Source of the DNA: Capillidium heterosporum
Lineage: Eukaryota; Entomophthoromycota; Entomophthoromycetes; Entomophthorales; Capillidiaceae
Length of the DNA: 64,000 bases
Direction of reading: 5' to 3'
Assembly (NCBI GenBank): GCA_016630905.1
Contig: WBMQ01000004.1
Span: forward strand, 1,798,001 to 1,862,000
The translations under genes were made by a program, and so were the position numbers. Below are positions 23,894 through 36,344 of this stretch, piece by piece (positions within the stretch are counted from its first letter, which is position 1; each line of letters starts with the position of its first letter). Below the pieces are notes generated by a model. The model was not told the origin of the DNA, made no database searches, and saw nothing but the letters and a program-made list of their open reading frames with translations.

Positions 23894-25480
23894 ATGAAGA
23901 GTTTCAACCGAAATAAAGAAATGGATGTGACTGTCGGCACCATCGACAAAAGCACTATACTGACAGTTGTAGCCGCTTTACTACTCCTTTTAATCGCAGC
24001 ATTTTATGCAATCAAGCGAGTCGTACGATGTGATACCGAGTTTGCTCCGCTATATACTCGTCTATTTGGTTTCCGCCTATTCAATTACCCTATACAAGGC
24101 TTCGCTAGCAAAGAGTACGCGTCAGTTCGAAAAAGATTCGAATACCAATTCGAACAAGGGTCTGAAGTTGGCTGTTCGGTTGCTGTATACGCGAATGATG
24201 AGCTCGTAGTAGATCTAAATGGTGGATATTCGGACTATGAGAAAGGAACACAGTACACCTCCAACACACTCAACCTCCTAATGTCTTGTTCGAAGTTTAT
24301 GGAGTGTATCGCAGTAGCTTATTTAGTTGATAACGGATACATCAGCTATGATACCAAAGTTTCCTCAGTGTGGCCCGAGTTTGGACAAGGTAACAAAGAA
24401 GATGTAACCTTGGCAGATGTCATGCAGCACCAATACGGACTCAACTATTTTTACGATCCCCAGCCTGGTGTAGATATCTTGTACAACAAAGACAAGTTGG
24501 CCGATTTTATGGCCAGGCATCCTCACATATTTAACGGTCAAAAGGTTCGAGGGTACGCCGGCAATACTCGTGGATGGGTTTTGGATGAAATATGCCGTAG
24601 AGTCGAGCCTAAGCACAAGAATCTGCGTCAACTTTTCTTGGACGAAATCAATCCAAAGTTTGGAATTGAATATTACATTGGGCTGAACGACGAGCCACAG
24701 CTTTTACAGCGCAAGGCCAAGTTCTACCACTACCCCTGGATCGACACCATGCTACCGTACATCCTCCCTAAGGAATTGTTGGGGGAACGTAACAACCACA
24801 GTATGAACAATAATCTGCGCAAGTCTTTGGCAACCAAAGACCATCTGTTTATGATGACGAAGCAACAGCTCTCCAAGAACTACTCCTACCTCAAATACCA
24901 TAACGAGCCGGACTTTATAAGTGCAGAGATACCAAGTGTAAATGGATTTGCAAGCGCTAAAACCGTAAGTCAATTATTATCACTTTATACTAATACCAAA
25001 TTTTAGCTAGCTAAGGTGGCCTACTGCCTTGCAAATGGTGGCAAGTTAGGTAACACCACTTTGCTATCTGAGTCGACCATAAAGGAGGCTTTATCAGGAA
25101 TATCGGTCAAGGATGATTTAGTCATGGGGAGGAAGAGCGCTTGGTCCAAAGGCGGTATGATCGCTCACAAGTTCCCAGCTCTCTACGATACTTTGGCTGA
25201 CAAAGTTGCTGGTAAAGTCCGAGATGAGTTTGGTGAAGATGAATGTAACTGGGAGCTTTGCGACTTGAAGTTCGAAGGTGATGTCGACCACGGTCCCTTT
25301 TACGCGATGGCTGGTGCCGGTGGAAGTTTGGTCGCCTTCCATCCCAAGTTCAATTTCGCTTTCGCATACATCATGAACACTACCAAATTAGGCTTCCTTA
25401 CCAAGGGTAACGGGTTTAATTTACTTAGAGAAGCTTTCCATGCCCATTGCTTCAAACACAAGCATTGCTTAAAATATTAG
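23894..25480 (+). CDS. Membrane-anchored serine beta-lactamase-fold protein
   Basis: Two exons, 23894-24964 and 25007-25480, give 514 residues. The 42-bp intron has GTAAGT, ATACTAAT and TTTTAG. I chose the ATG at 23894; the frame opens further upstream only with TTG. A TM anchor lies at about residues 20-40, followed by the beta-lactamase/LACTB-type domain (class C serine hydrolase fold). The SxxK motif is SCSK at residues 131-134. VMQHQYGLNYF matches the conserved region after it, and YAGNTRGW is a candidate for the second catalytic motif (YxN). The C-terminal FYAMAGAGGSLVAFHPKFNFAF fits the third motif region. Eukaryotic members are esterases, peptidases or LACTB-like filament proteins rather than resistance enzymes. 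The anchor suggests the ER or cell surface. An AATAAA follows 10 bases after the stop. Confidence 0.85.
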
Positions 25481-26372
25481 TACATCATTCAATAAATCTC
25501 ATTCTACTTTATATTATTATTGGCACTATAGGATCATACTAGACTGACTTTGCTTTATATGGGCTGATAATTTTGCAAATACAAGTTATTTTAACTATCA
25601 AATTACCAATCTAAAATACTTGAGCCTGAGTGACTTAGTTGCTCATATGGATTATATATATCTTTGAATGGAGTATTATCTTACACTGATTCTAATGGAA
25701 AATACAGTGATTTCTAATATACTTAGTGCTTTTATTTCATATTTTTGGTTAAATATGCAGATATGTAGTATACATAGCGGTAAATAATTAGTAAACGATA
25801 TACTGTGTTCTAAAATAAGGAATTGAAATATTAATATACTAAGATATTGTAGACTAATGCATAGTAATTCTACGTTTTTGGATTTGTAAGTATACTATTT
25901 AATATTTCATATATAGTAATTTCAAAGATATAGTTTGAAGGCATAGAAGATTTCAAATAGTTATATAGGGCTATAGTTTAAATCAAACCAATTAAAGCTA
26001 AGTTTCCACTGATGAATGTGGCTGTTAACCTAGGTGATTTAGTTATCCATCTATCTGTATGAATAACTCAACTTATTATAATGGTGCCTCTATGAAAAAT
26101 GGGCTATGTTCTAATATACAGTACAACAATTAGATTGAATTTCAGCTTCTAATATGGCCTGTATAAAGTATACAGGCAGAAAATATCCAATCTAGGTGAC
26201 TAAGTCACCCCAATTGATAAATAGAGAGTTAAAGAACTCTGATATAGATTCGGAACCAATATTTCTATTGAGAACACGTGAAAAATATTTTGCAAGGTTT
26301 CTCCTAAAAATCAAACTACGCATTCATTAAAAATGTATATATTGGCAAGATACTCACCTTTGTTTCAAAAAC
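25481..26372. other. Intergenic, AT-rich
   Basis: Contains the 3' UTR of the beta-lactamase-fold gene and the promoter of the tubby/LURP1-like gene. The last ~100 bases, from about 26274, are repeated upstream of the decayed copy at 27449-27540. Confidence 0.55.
25491..25496 (+). terminator. Canonical poly(A) signal AATAAA
   Basis: AATAAA sits 10 bases past the TAG of the beta-lactamase-fold gene. The position is plausible for a short 3' UTR, but in AT-rich DNA the hexamer also arises by chance. Confidence 0.4.
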
Positions 26373-27029
26373 ATGGAGACTAACTTGAATCAGCCACCTT
26401 CCCAGTCAAGAGCTTCGACCTACACGCTCATCCCGCCTTCCAGCTACAAACTTAAACAGCGCGGATGGTTCAAAGTCAAGTTAGAGATTTTAGACCCAAA
26501 TGAAAACATAGTTGCACTCTGTTACCCAACCCACAGCACCTGCGAACTCAAAGATCCTAATAAGAACCCTTTAGTAGAAATCCTCGACAAGGCTGACTTC
26601 TTCGGTGACAAGGTACGCCAGTTAAATCTCCCTTACCTCAACCAAAGCAGCGAGCTTCCTTTGTACAGCGACATAAAAGTCATTTCACCACCGACTTTTC
26701 AACTTGCCTTGAAGTACAAATATAAAATTCAACTTACCAGTGCCTATGACGGCACCCAGTTAGAACTTTATTTCAAGCAACAAGGCATTTCAACTTTGGC
26801 TGGTATGCTGGTCGATCCTCAGGATAACGTGCTAGCCTCATTTTCTCGCAAAACGTTCTCAAGGAAGTATGGAAAGCTGGAAGTCTTTGCCAAGGTTCCC
26901 TATCAAGATCTACTTATATTTATAACAGCTGTCACCTTCATCATGTACAAGGTCATCGATAAAGAGGAAAAGCGGAGGCGCATGCGCAGGAACCAACATA
27001 ACAATCACCATAACCATCGCCATTACTAA
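26373..27029 (+). CDS. Tubby C-terminal/LURP1-like fold protein
   Basis: A single exon of 218 residues with a clear ATG. The pattern is that of the tubby C-terminal/LURP-one-related/scramblase superfamily: several beta-hairpin blocks (KLEILDPNENIVALCYP, KYKIQLTSAYDGTQLELYF, AGMLVDPQDNVLASFSRK), then a strand (KLEVFAKVPYQDLL) running into a hydrophobic helix (ITAVTFIMYKVID). The tail is strongly basic with His/Asn repeats. In this superfamily the closing helix sits inside a beta barrel, so it need not span a membrane. Members bind phosphoinositides or lipids, but the function here is unknown. A decayed tandem copy lies downstream (27449-28169). The family call rests on fold-level pattern, not close identity. 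Confidence 0.65.
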   Translation: METNLNQPPSQSRASTYTLIPPSSYKLKQRGWFKVKLEILDPNENIVALCYPTHSTCELKDPNKNPLVEILDKADFFGDKVRQLNLPYLNQSSELPLYSDIKVISPPTFQLALKYKYKIQLTSAYDGTQLELYFKQQGISTLAGMLVDPQDNVLASFSRKTFSRKYGKLEVFAKVPYQDLLIFITAVTFIMYKVIDKEEKRRRMRRNQHNNHHNHRHY

Positions 27030-27448
27030 CTTCAATATTATATTAATTAAATGCGGTTTTTACTTTGGAGAATTGAAAACCAAATCTACCTTAGCTTTGA
27101 GTACTATATCTTTATATTTCTAATATGTAATGAATCGTTAAAAAATTCAATAGTATAGTCATATATATAATTTGAACGAAATATGAATTTCACATTCAGA
27201 TATGTGTCTTTATTTTTGAGATTCATATGTTTATCTTTCGAGGCTCAGTTCCTTGAAGAAATGGTGGGTGTCTCAAAAATACCACCTCCTGTAATGATAA
27301 AAAAAGTGGAGTGCCCAAAACTTCGGTACAGTATCGATAGTAGGAGACCCTACAAAATGTATTTAGTTTTATAGGGACTGGTAACTTTGAAAGTATAATT
27401 ACTCATTTCCAAGTACAATTTGAGAATATGGTTGAACCAATAGTTTTG
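27030..27448. other. Intergenic between tandem copies
   Basis: AT-rich spacer of about 420 bp between the intact tubby-like gene and its decayed duplicate. A 63-codon frame from 27183 with an ATG resembles nothing I know and is probably chance. Confidence 0.5.
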
Positions 27449-28169
27449 ACACGAAATGCATTTAGCTAAAGTATTCTACAAGAGTTTCCCCATAGATTAA
27501 ACTATGCATTCACTAAAGAAATGTATATATTAAAAAACATTCCATATTTTTAAGAAATAATATAGAGACCAATTCAAACCAACTTCCTTTCCAGATAAAA
27601 TCCTTAGCCTATGTACTCATCCTGCCATTCAATTACAAATTTAGACAGCGCAATAAGATCAACGCCAAACTTCAAGCCTTAGATATCAATGAGGACGTAG
27701 TAGCACTGTATCACCCAATCTACAACACCCGTGGGTTCAAAGATCCAAACAAGAACATTTTGGCCGAAATCCACAACAAAACCTAATTATACAGTGGCAA
27801 ATTTTGATAATTGCACCTGATCTACTTCAATCAAAGCAACAAGTTCCTTTCCTACAACGCCATTAAAATTATTTCACCATCAACTGCTCATCTTTTAGAA
27901 GGTGCTTGCACAAGATTCAATTTATTAATGCCTGTCAGTTTTAACTAAAGCTCCACTTTAAGTAGCAAGAAAATACAACTTTGGCCAGCATACTGGTAAA
28001 TTCCCAGGACAGCATATTGACTTCATTTTCTCGCAAAATATATTTGAGAAAGTATGAGAAAATGAAAGTATTCGTCAAAATTTCCTATCGGGATCTATTT
28101 ATCTCCATGAGAACCATTACTTTTATTATGGGCAAAGTCATTGAAAGGAAAAGATGGAGGAGATTGTGA
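27449..28169 (+). pseudogene. Decayed tandem copy of the tubby-like gene
   Basis: This is a degenerate duplicate of the gene at 26373-27029. About 90 bp of the upstream region is also duplicated (the parent around 26274-26372 matches 27449-27540, including the ATGTATATATT string), but the parent ATG is lost. Recognisable blocks in order are NQLPFQIKSLAYVLILP, a counterpart of NENIVALCYP reading NEDVVALYHP, GFKDPNKN (parent ELKDPNKN), KIISPS (parent KVISPP) and, in another frame, ASILVNSQDSILTSFSRK (parent AGMLVDPQDNVLASFSRK) running on to FIMGKVIE. Several in-frame stops (the first near 27784) and at least one shift (near 27965) interrupt it. The tract of 62 codons from 27981 is its intact 3' end. 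Confidence 0.85.
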
Positions 28170-28745
28170 GTGTAGAAATCATCCCAATTACCACCAGCTT
28201 CACTATTAAATTAATAGCTTTTATATACTTTTTTATTTCAGGGAGGCAAAATTAGATTTAGTTCCAAATATTGAGTATTGTAATTGATGATAGAAAATAT
28301 GTCATACTCTCTTTCAAAGGTGAAGGTTGCCTTATTAGAGTATTGAAACCTTGCAACTATTTCAACGAAACTTAAATTAATAAAGATCAAAGTATATAGA
28401 TCAATTAGCTTATGTTCACTGAAAATCCATCACTAACAGCAATATACAAAAGTGAAACTATATATAGTTGAAAAAATCAGATTGCAAGCTGTCATATCAA
28501 TAAAGCTTTTAAAAAGGCGATAAAATAGTTTAAAGATATCATTAACTTGCAGATTAAACTAAACAGTCGTTATAATATTCCGATAAGTTTTATTTCTATT
28601 GCTACTAGTGATGAGAAGTGTTTAACTAGAGTGGATGAATACTGATAGTTTATAAAAGTTTATTGTATTATAGAAACTAAATACTTTTAAACGGCAAGTT
28701 AAACCCATCGAGCTATTCAAGTACTTTTAAATACGATGTAGCCGA
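28170..28745. other. Intergenic, AT-rich
   Basis: Lies between the pseudogene and the 3' end of NTE1 on the minus strand. I see nothing beyond AT-rich sequence, which presumably includes the NTE1 3' UTR. Confidence 0.5.
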
Positions 28746-31700
28746 TTAGAACGAATTTCTACGGAGACGCTGACGTTGAGAGCTACCAGTTGGGCTAGTT
28801 GACGTCATCTGAGAGCTACTAAAGCTGTAGCTGGGCTGGGCGTTGGAGCTGGGTCGAACCCATTCGTCGAGGAGACCTTCAGTCTCCCAGGTCTGAAGAC
28901 ACTTCTTGCCGTGGGAATAACCAGCCTGCTCGATAGGTTGATAGGAACCGAACTCCAAGGTGCCGTAACTCTGGACAGGGAGTCTTATGTAAATGCAACC
29001 GGGGATCTTTTTGGCTGCTTCAAGCGTAGGGACACTAGATACGTAGGCCAATCGACTCTGGATGTCGGTCAGAGACGGGATACGAACCGAGGAGAAGGGG
29101 TTCAGTCGCGAAAATATGACATACCATCCCGATAGGGTGTCCCCGTAGTTGGTGAAGCTGTTGACATCCTCAGGGCCGGCTACATCAAGAGCGAATATGG
29201 TGTCAACTCCCATTGACTTCATCACTGAAACCGGCAAGTAATCCAAATAGCCACCATCCACTAACATGTTTTCACCGTCACAGAGGGGTGGCAGGAATCC
29301 AGATAAAGACATTGAGGCTCGGACATAACGCCAAAGGTATCCATCTTGGTGAATTTCTAGGCGTGAATGAGTGATATTAGTGGTTACGCAATAGTAGGGG
29401 AGCCATAGATCCTCGATACGGACATCGAAAAAGCTCTTCCATATGCCACGGTTGAATTCGTGACCAGAGAACCAGGATATCACTGGGTAGGTAAGGTCGG
29501 CAAGTTTACGTAAAATGCTTGACATGCGTTTAGAGAAAATCTTGGCACGACCCATGATGGCAACAGTATCGGCGTTTTTGGCATAGAGTCCACCAATATA
29601 AGCACCGATACTACAACCCCCGACTATGTCAATCGGGATACCAGCCTCTTCCAGGGCTCTAATGAATCCGATATGGGCAAGTCCACGTGCGCCACCACCT
29701 CCTAGAACCAAGCCAATCGATTTACCCAAGAGTCGACGAGCTAGACGGGCGTAGTCCGAACGAATACCAGTATAGGAAGAAATCTGTTGAGTCGCCTTAG
29801 AATGGATAGATATGCCAGATACATCAGCAACATATTGGCTAAGTTGATCTCTAAGCTGATGAAGCGTGGTGACAAGAGGTGGTGTGTTAGCCAGTATACC
29901 TGGGCGCTTGAGCGGGAACTGGACGTGGTGGTGGGCGTGGATCCACAGCCTGTTTTTGAGCCAAGCTTGGGTTTTTCCAGGGGCACAGGTACGTTCGGAA
30001 TGTAGGAGGACGAGTTCCTTACGGGCTGTTGTTTTGAGGCTTATAAGGAGCCTTTCAAATTCACTGACTACAGGGTCGTCATCACCGAGCCCAACCAATA
30101 ATATACAATCAGCCTGGCGGATGCATCTCTGGGTCCATGGTGAGTTTACACCTCCATCAGCAACTAGCAGAACCATTCGATGGCTTTCTTCCTGCTCAAC
30201 AAGCCAGCTGGCGAGTTTAAGCTTGCCCAACCTTGTAAAGGCATGCTTACCAAGGGCTGTATATACGGAGGAAGAGTTCAAGAGCGCAACTGATTCCCCG
30301 ATATCTTGGAAGGAGTTCTTAAGCTTGTGAGTGAATTCCAACACAGGTATGTGGCTACGAACTGGGATGATAGCAATTGTCTTCAAGTTGGAATTGTTCT
30401 TACCAAAACTGGTCTTCTGACTGGTTGTTGAGCCTATGTTTTGCCTTGCCAAGTTTTCTTGTTGCTCCTTGGTTCGTAGGGCAATCATACGGGAAATTTG
30501 GATGGTGATCGACGGGTTGTAAACTGCTAGTGCGTTGAACAAACTCTTGGGCATTCGGGCCAGTTCGGAATCACGGATAGCGTGCAGCGTAAAGTTGCAG
30601 ACTGAATCCGTCAGGACTTCGAGTTCTCCAACCGAATCCCCCTGACCATATTCTCCAAGGATATTAATACCTTCTTCTTCGCTATCTGCAATCGTACGCA
30701 GACGTCCATTGAGCACGATGTATATTGAATCGCAAAGCTCGCCTTGCCTACATAGAATTTTACCGGAGTTGGCCTGAACCCATTCAAGGGCAAAGTCGAT
30801 ATGCACTAGCAACGGTGGAAGCTGGTAGATAAGTCTCTTTGCTAAAGTCAGCAGAATGCTTGGGTAGCGCTCGCTTAATCTATTTATGTACTTGCCAGGG
30901 AGGAACGCAACTAAGGTATCGGACCCTGCAACCATATTGACAAAGGAGGGCGACCCAGTTAGTGAGCCTAAATAACCAGCGACGCAACCGGGTAGAATCT
31001 GGAATGGCTTTTTCTGCTTATGCTTGATCTTTTCGGGTAAAATACCTTTGCTTCTTTTATAGAACAGGTTGTTCGACAGTGTGTTTTCTTTCCCAAAGTT
31101 TGGCAGGCTAACAGAACTTTTGCGAGTCATCATAGGTCTGTTGGGCTCTCCGATGGTGACATCTATTTTACCTTTTATAACCAAGTAAAGCCCATCAACC
31201 CTGTCGCCGAGGTTAACTATAGGAGTTGCGTTTTTTAGGTAGAAAAGCTTCACCTCATCTTCGTAGTCCTCTCTCCAAGATCCAGGTGAAAAGATGGGAG
31301 GGTTTGAAGTGGTTGAAGTAGATTGGACGTCGTCATCGGAATCTTCGGTGTCCGAGGCATTCAAAAAGTCGACTTTCTTAGTGTGAGAAAGATCTCCGGC
31401 CTGAGAAATTACTACTTGGTTGTTGGAGTGCAGTCCCAAAATCTTCGCCATGCAGTTGTAAGCTTGGTGGCGTAACTCGGAGTAAACAGATTCCTGGCCG
31501 TTGGATTCGAAAAGGGATTCGGGTAAGTAGGTTACGGATTGTGTAAGTACTTCACGAGGAGTAGTAAAACTGGTAGAGCCGTGGGAGTAGGGTGCTTTTG
31601 TGCTGTCCTTGCCTTCGTTTGTATCTCTCTGAACTTGTTGGGCGAGCTTTGTGGCAACTTGAACATTCTCAGGTTTAAACTTGGTTCCATCGGATTCGAT

Positions 31701-32937
31701 ATTAGCTAGTTCGGTGACCTTCTTTTCCATCGAAAGTAGGTCCTTAGACATACCAAGGTATTTGTTCAAAGTCAAAAAAGTTACCCTTTGGAACCGGGTC
31801 ATGATGACTTGGACAATGTGTGCTGAAGCTGTTGGAAACTTCTGGGTTAACTTGTGGAAGGCCTCAGCAGGAATAACTGCTAGGGTGCTATCGTATACTG
31901 CCTTGGCCACAATCTTCGGACGCTTCACATCCGGCACACTTTCGCTTTGTGGCAAACTGCTCGTGTGTTTTACGATAGCTAAATCAGTTACTTGGTTTTT
32001 GACATAAAAGTCTTCGATTCTCTGGGCTCTAGAGATACTTGAATGGTTGATCTTCAAAATATCCTTAAGGTAATGGCTAAAATGGTGCTCGTCTGATGAG
32101 TTGAACAGTTGCGTCTTTTCGGTAAAAAGTGATAGCAGAGTAAACAAGCTGGATAAGGTTCCTCCTGCTTTTACTTCGGTAAGCAATATATTGTCGTTTG
32201 AGTGCTCATCTGCATTGTCACCAAAGTACCCCCTTGATGTATGCTTTGCTGACACCTAAAATAGATAAGAAAATGCTTAATGCAGCCAAATATAATACCT
32301 GAACATAACCATCAATAACAATATAAAAGGACTTTTCTTTATCAGCATCGTCACCATCTATAACTAAAGTATCTCCAGCCAGAAATCTCCTCGTGTTGAG
32401 ATGTCTGGCTAGTTCGTTGAATACTGGTTCCTCTAAATATCCAAATATCTTTATTGACGCTAAAAGGGATCGTAAATAATCAGTTGGATAAGGAGTAGCT
32501 AAAGGCGAAGAAGTCTCAGAATCTAGTGAGAAATGGGCCCCCTTAAATGAGGACTTTGGGCGTTCAAAGGAGTCGATATGGCTCTCGTTCTGGGTTGTTG
32601 CATCGGGTTGGAGATCAAAGGCATCATCTTTTGAAGGTGGTGCATCTTGCTGTGGTAATCGAGAATACGTTGTCAAAAACCAATATCTAATAATCAGATA
32701 TAGCCCAATTGCTCCCAGTGTACTGCAGATTGCGATAGTGGGAAAGCTTACACTAAACGTAAAGGTGTAGGATAAGACATGGAATAGAAACGATGGAATT
32801 GAAATTGTTATAAAGGTGATTGTTTTATAAACTACGCTAACGATTGTACCGAATATTGAGCCTGAGGGCTTCATTGCACATGTTGGAGATACATCTCCGA
32901 AATTAGCTAAACTGCAGCTATCCTTGAACGTTTCCAT
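28746..32937 (-). CDS. NTE1: Lysophospholipase NTE1 (patatin-like phospholipase)
   Basis: This protein deacylates phosphatidylcholine and lysophosphatidylcholine to glycerophosphocholine at the ER. The exons are 32937-32299 and 32255-28746 (43-bp intron, in frame), 1382 residues, with no frame break. The N terminus has two or three hydrophobic segments (about residues 25-90). Cyclic-nucleotide-binding-like domains follow at about 165-225 (crossed by the intron), 545-640 (DGLYLVIKGKIDV) and 690-800 (DSIYIVLNGRLRTI). The C-terminal patatin domain has the oxyanion loop GGGGARG near 1060, the nucleophile motif GCSIG near 1093 and the catalytic Asp in DGG near 1211. Length and domain order match fungal NTE1. 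It is divergent from the helicase gene across a 531-bp shared promoter region. Confidence 0.95.
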
Positions 32938-33468
32938 GCTGAGTGTTGAAGTGATTTTTGGATTCTTTTCTAGTCGAACCTTTCAAGACCCGGTTTAAAT
33001 ATCGATAGAGCTTTACCTTTTTCTATTTTTGGAATGTAAATTGAACAAAGAGCTTCCAACTCATAGAGGGGTAATTTACACGTCAAGGCTTACCAACAAA
33101 AGGCTGGAATAGCTTGGTAGGATCTAAATATAAACCTCCCCATTGCACCCTTTACACCGGTGTTTCTAACCAAAGTTCAAATAGAACAGTTTACTTTTTA
33201 CTATTAGCATTTTTGTTCTTATATATCCTTTAGCATTGTTCCATTTTGAACCCTAGTGAGAATAGCTTTTTTACACCCTTAAATAGACTCAATTTAACAA
33301 ATGGAGTTAGCTGTCTTCAGCTATTCTTTATAAGTTTATTTGCTGAAAATGACCTATCCAACAGCTTGCCTTGCATTTCAATATACACTTTGATACTTTT
33401 ATTTATCTGAACTTTGAAGAGTTCTACTCTAAATACAGTTTAGAGTTGACGTTTACAAAATATTTTCT
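32938..33468. promoter_or_regulatory. Divergent promoter region, NTE1/helicase
   Basis: 531 bp between two divergent start codons, so both promoters must lie here. It is T-rich and A-rich; no specific motif is called. Confidence 0.5.
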
Positions 33469-36344
33469 ATGAGCGACTTAGATATCAATTCATTAACGGA
33501 GGATCAGAAGCTCGCTGTCCAAACCGATGACCAATTTTTGTTCGTTTCAGCAGGCCCAGGGTCAGGTTAGTTAGTTTTTAGAGTAGTTTGTACTTAATGA
33601 CTAAACTAGGAAAGACTAGGGTGCTTACGATAAGAGTCTTTGAAAAGTTGGTCAAAAAGCTTTTAGCTGAGCCAGAATCTAAAACTCGATTTCCAACCAA
33701 CTTTGTCATTACGTTTACGAACAAGGCAGCCAAAGAACTGAAACAACGAATTAACACCTTGATTGACAAGCACTTAAATTCAACTCCTACTCAAACTAAT
33801 CACCTTCAAGACCCAAGGTTAAGTAAGTTGTTTGTAGGTACTTTTCATGCCCTCGGTCTCAGACTGTTGGGGCATTTTAGCAAAATTTTGTACAAGCAAC
33901 GGTTATCCATCCTTGCTAGAGGTGACTGCTTCCAGCTTTTTAAACTAGCAGTCGATAAGATCAAGCAGGGTAATAAAAATTCAGGTGGTAAAGGTAAGAA
34001 TTCAAGTGCTATAATTGATTATTTAGTTAAATGTAGGTGCAAAAAAGGAAGGTAAGGCAGATTCAAACAGCCCAGAAGGCCATAAGTTCGAAGCCGAGTT
34101 GTTCTTTAAAATCCTTTCGATATTCAAACAGACCTCGAACAATCATAAAAAGTTTGTAACCAACATCTACGATTTGTACAACAATGAGAGGTTCAAACAG
34201 ATAGCTAACAAATTTTTTACCGAAAAGACTGAATATCGACACAAACCAACCATGCCTCCAGCTGATACTATGACCAATTTGTACTACGAAGTCTACTTGG
34301 AGTTTATAAAGCTTATGCAGAACGGTAAGCATGTAGATTTTGATGACTTACTGCAGTATTCCGTACACACGCTCTGCCACTTGGGACCAAGACCCGATTT
34401 GAATATCGAAAACATATTTGTCGATGAGTTCCAGGACACTAACGAGCTGCAAATCGAACTGTTGATCAAGATGCGTAACTATGCACTGAAAAACTCGGGA
34501 GACCCAACTGTCACACTGGTCGGTGACCAGGATCAGACTATATTTACCTGGCGTAGCCACATTCTGGATTCTGCCGAGTCAGATTCTCCCGACAACGTAA
34601 TGCAAGACTTCAACTGGTAGTGCCTGGACGAAGATTCGGTTGGAGAAGAATTTTCGGTCCACTGATAAGATTATATTAACGGCGAATAACGTCATACAGT
34701 TCGACAGCTCTAGGGCTGATAGATCCAACTATTTCAACGACCCAGTTTCTTCAGTCAAGAGGTACACTAAGGGCAAAGGTAAAGGCAAGGATGGGAATAT
34801 CGAATTGTCGGCCAGCCCTTCAATCGTCATCAAGTGTGAACGTAACGAGGAAGCGGAAGCTAAGTATATCACGAAGCAGATCAAAGCCCTGAGAGAGAAG
34901 GCTAACGAGCTGAACATGGAGTTCAAATTGAGTGACATTGCTGTCCTGACGCGAGCTGCGTACTTGGCACAACCATTGACCCAGACCTTCAACAAGGAAG
35001 GTATTCCCTACAAGGGCCTTGGTAAGAGTATCTGGGAATCTAAATTTGTCTTGGACCTGCTGTCGTACATCAAGATTTTGTTTAACCCCGACGACCTGGT
35101 CTCAATTCAACGCTCCTGCAACTCGCCCTCGCGGGGTCTTGGCCCTGTCTTTCTCAGCGCTATCGCAGCACTCCAGCCTGGTGAGGAAACTTTAGTTTCC
35201 CATATCATCAAGATCGCCAAGGAAACTAATCTAGGCAAAAATTCGACCTTGACCGACTGATGAGAAGAAATTGGTTAAAAAGGTGCCGTTTAAGAAATAC
35301 GTTGGCCTCGTAGAGAAGTTCTTTGAAGTTTACGAGAACGACACCATGAATCTTTTGGAGTTTATTACGATGATAGCTGAGACCACTGGACTCAAGGAGC
35401 AGCACGATAAAGACGAAGCTAAGAAGGCGGTTGTCATTGCCGATGATGATGAGGACGTATATACGGTGGTAAAGCGACTTGTAGTCGACATCATGGAGGA
35501 CAACAGTCAGGCCGATCTCAAGGAAACCCTCCAACTTTTCATTGAAGCTTCAGGATTAAACGCTGACGGAATTGGGAACAACCCTCGCGATGCGGTCAAC
35601 GTCCTGACCATCCATTCAGCCAAAGGTGTTTATTACTGGAAGACTTTTTTTCTAACATCTGTAGGTTTGGAGTGGCCCATTGTCTTCATGATGGCGGTCC
35701 AAGACGGCTGCATCCCATTCTACCTAGCCAAGACTCCCGAGAAGATCGATGAGGAAGTCCGCTTGCTTTACGTCGGCATAACGAGATGCAAGTATTTGCT
35801 GTACCTGACGTCGGCTCGCGAGCGGGGGAACTCTTGTCAATCTTTCGAGCCGGAAAACTATCTGTACCTCAAGGACCTCGCAAAGCAGTGCCAAACAAAG
35901 ACCCCTCCCAAACTTACCGACGACTTCTTCAAAGACTTTCAAGCTTTTATAGGTAAGAAAACTACAGCCCAGTCGGATTTGGAACCAGCCAAAGTCGCCA
36001 AGCGGGCCAACAACTCGCTAATTGAGACGGCGCCTAAGAAGGGTAAAAAATCTGAAACTAAATCTCAGTCCAAAAGCGACTTTTGTACCGTATTGTCTAT
36101 GTTGAAACGGAATCTCGACGTTCATAGCAGCCAAGGCCCTGGGGATGTCGATAAGACAAATGAAAACACACCCTTCATTCCAGTTAGTCCCTTCAAGCTT
36201 GATACTAAGGAAAAGTCAGTCGAGTTAGTCGATTCTCCAGCGTTGTCTAACCCGATGGATAAGATACTCCTGGATAAATTGCGCACCACCAAGAACTTCA
36301 AGTCGGACATCAAGAAGGTGGATCTATTCAAGACCTTAGAATAG
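33469..36344 (+). CDS. UvrD/Srs2-type SF1A DNA helicase
   Basis: A 3'-5' DNA helicase of the UvrD/Rep/Srs2 family (recombination control, repair; nucleus). The exons are 33469-33565, 33610-33993, 34037-35625 and 35665-36344 (introns 39-44 bp), about 915 residues. All helicase motifs are visible: AGPGSGKTRVL (Walker A, split by intron 1), TFTNKAAKEL (Ia), FVDEFQDTN (II), GDQDQTIFTWR (III), LEKNFRST (IV), TIHSAKGLEWPIVF (V, split by intron 3) and EEVRLLYVGITRCK (VI). The C-terminal ~170 residues are basic and Ser-rich. Two single-base skips are needed: at TAG 34618-34620 (TGG-TAG-T) and at TGA 35258-35260 (GAC-TGA-T). Both are at in-frame stops, and skipping the T restores the frame. Weak-site introns can be drawn at each but fit the family less well. 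Srs2 is the likeliest fungal relative. Confidence 0.9.

Noticed and set aside
33990-34060. Apparent +1 break in the helicase after GGKG
   Set aside because: A 43-bp intron with GTAAG donor and TGTAG acceptor (33994-34036) restores the frame.
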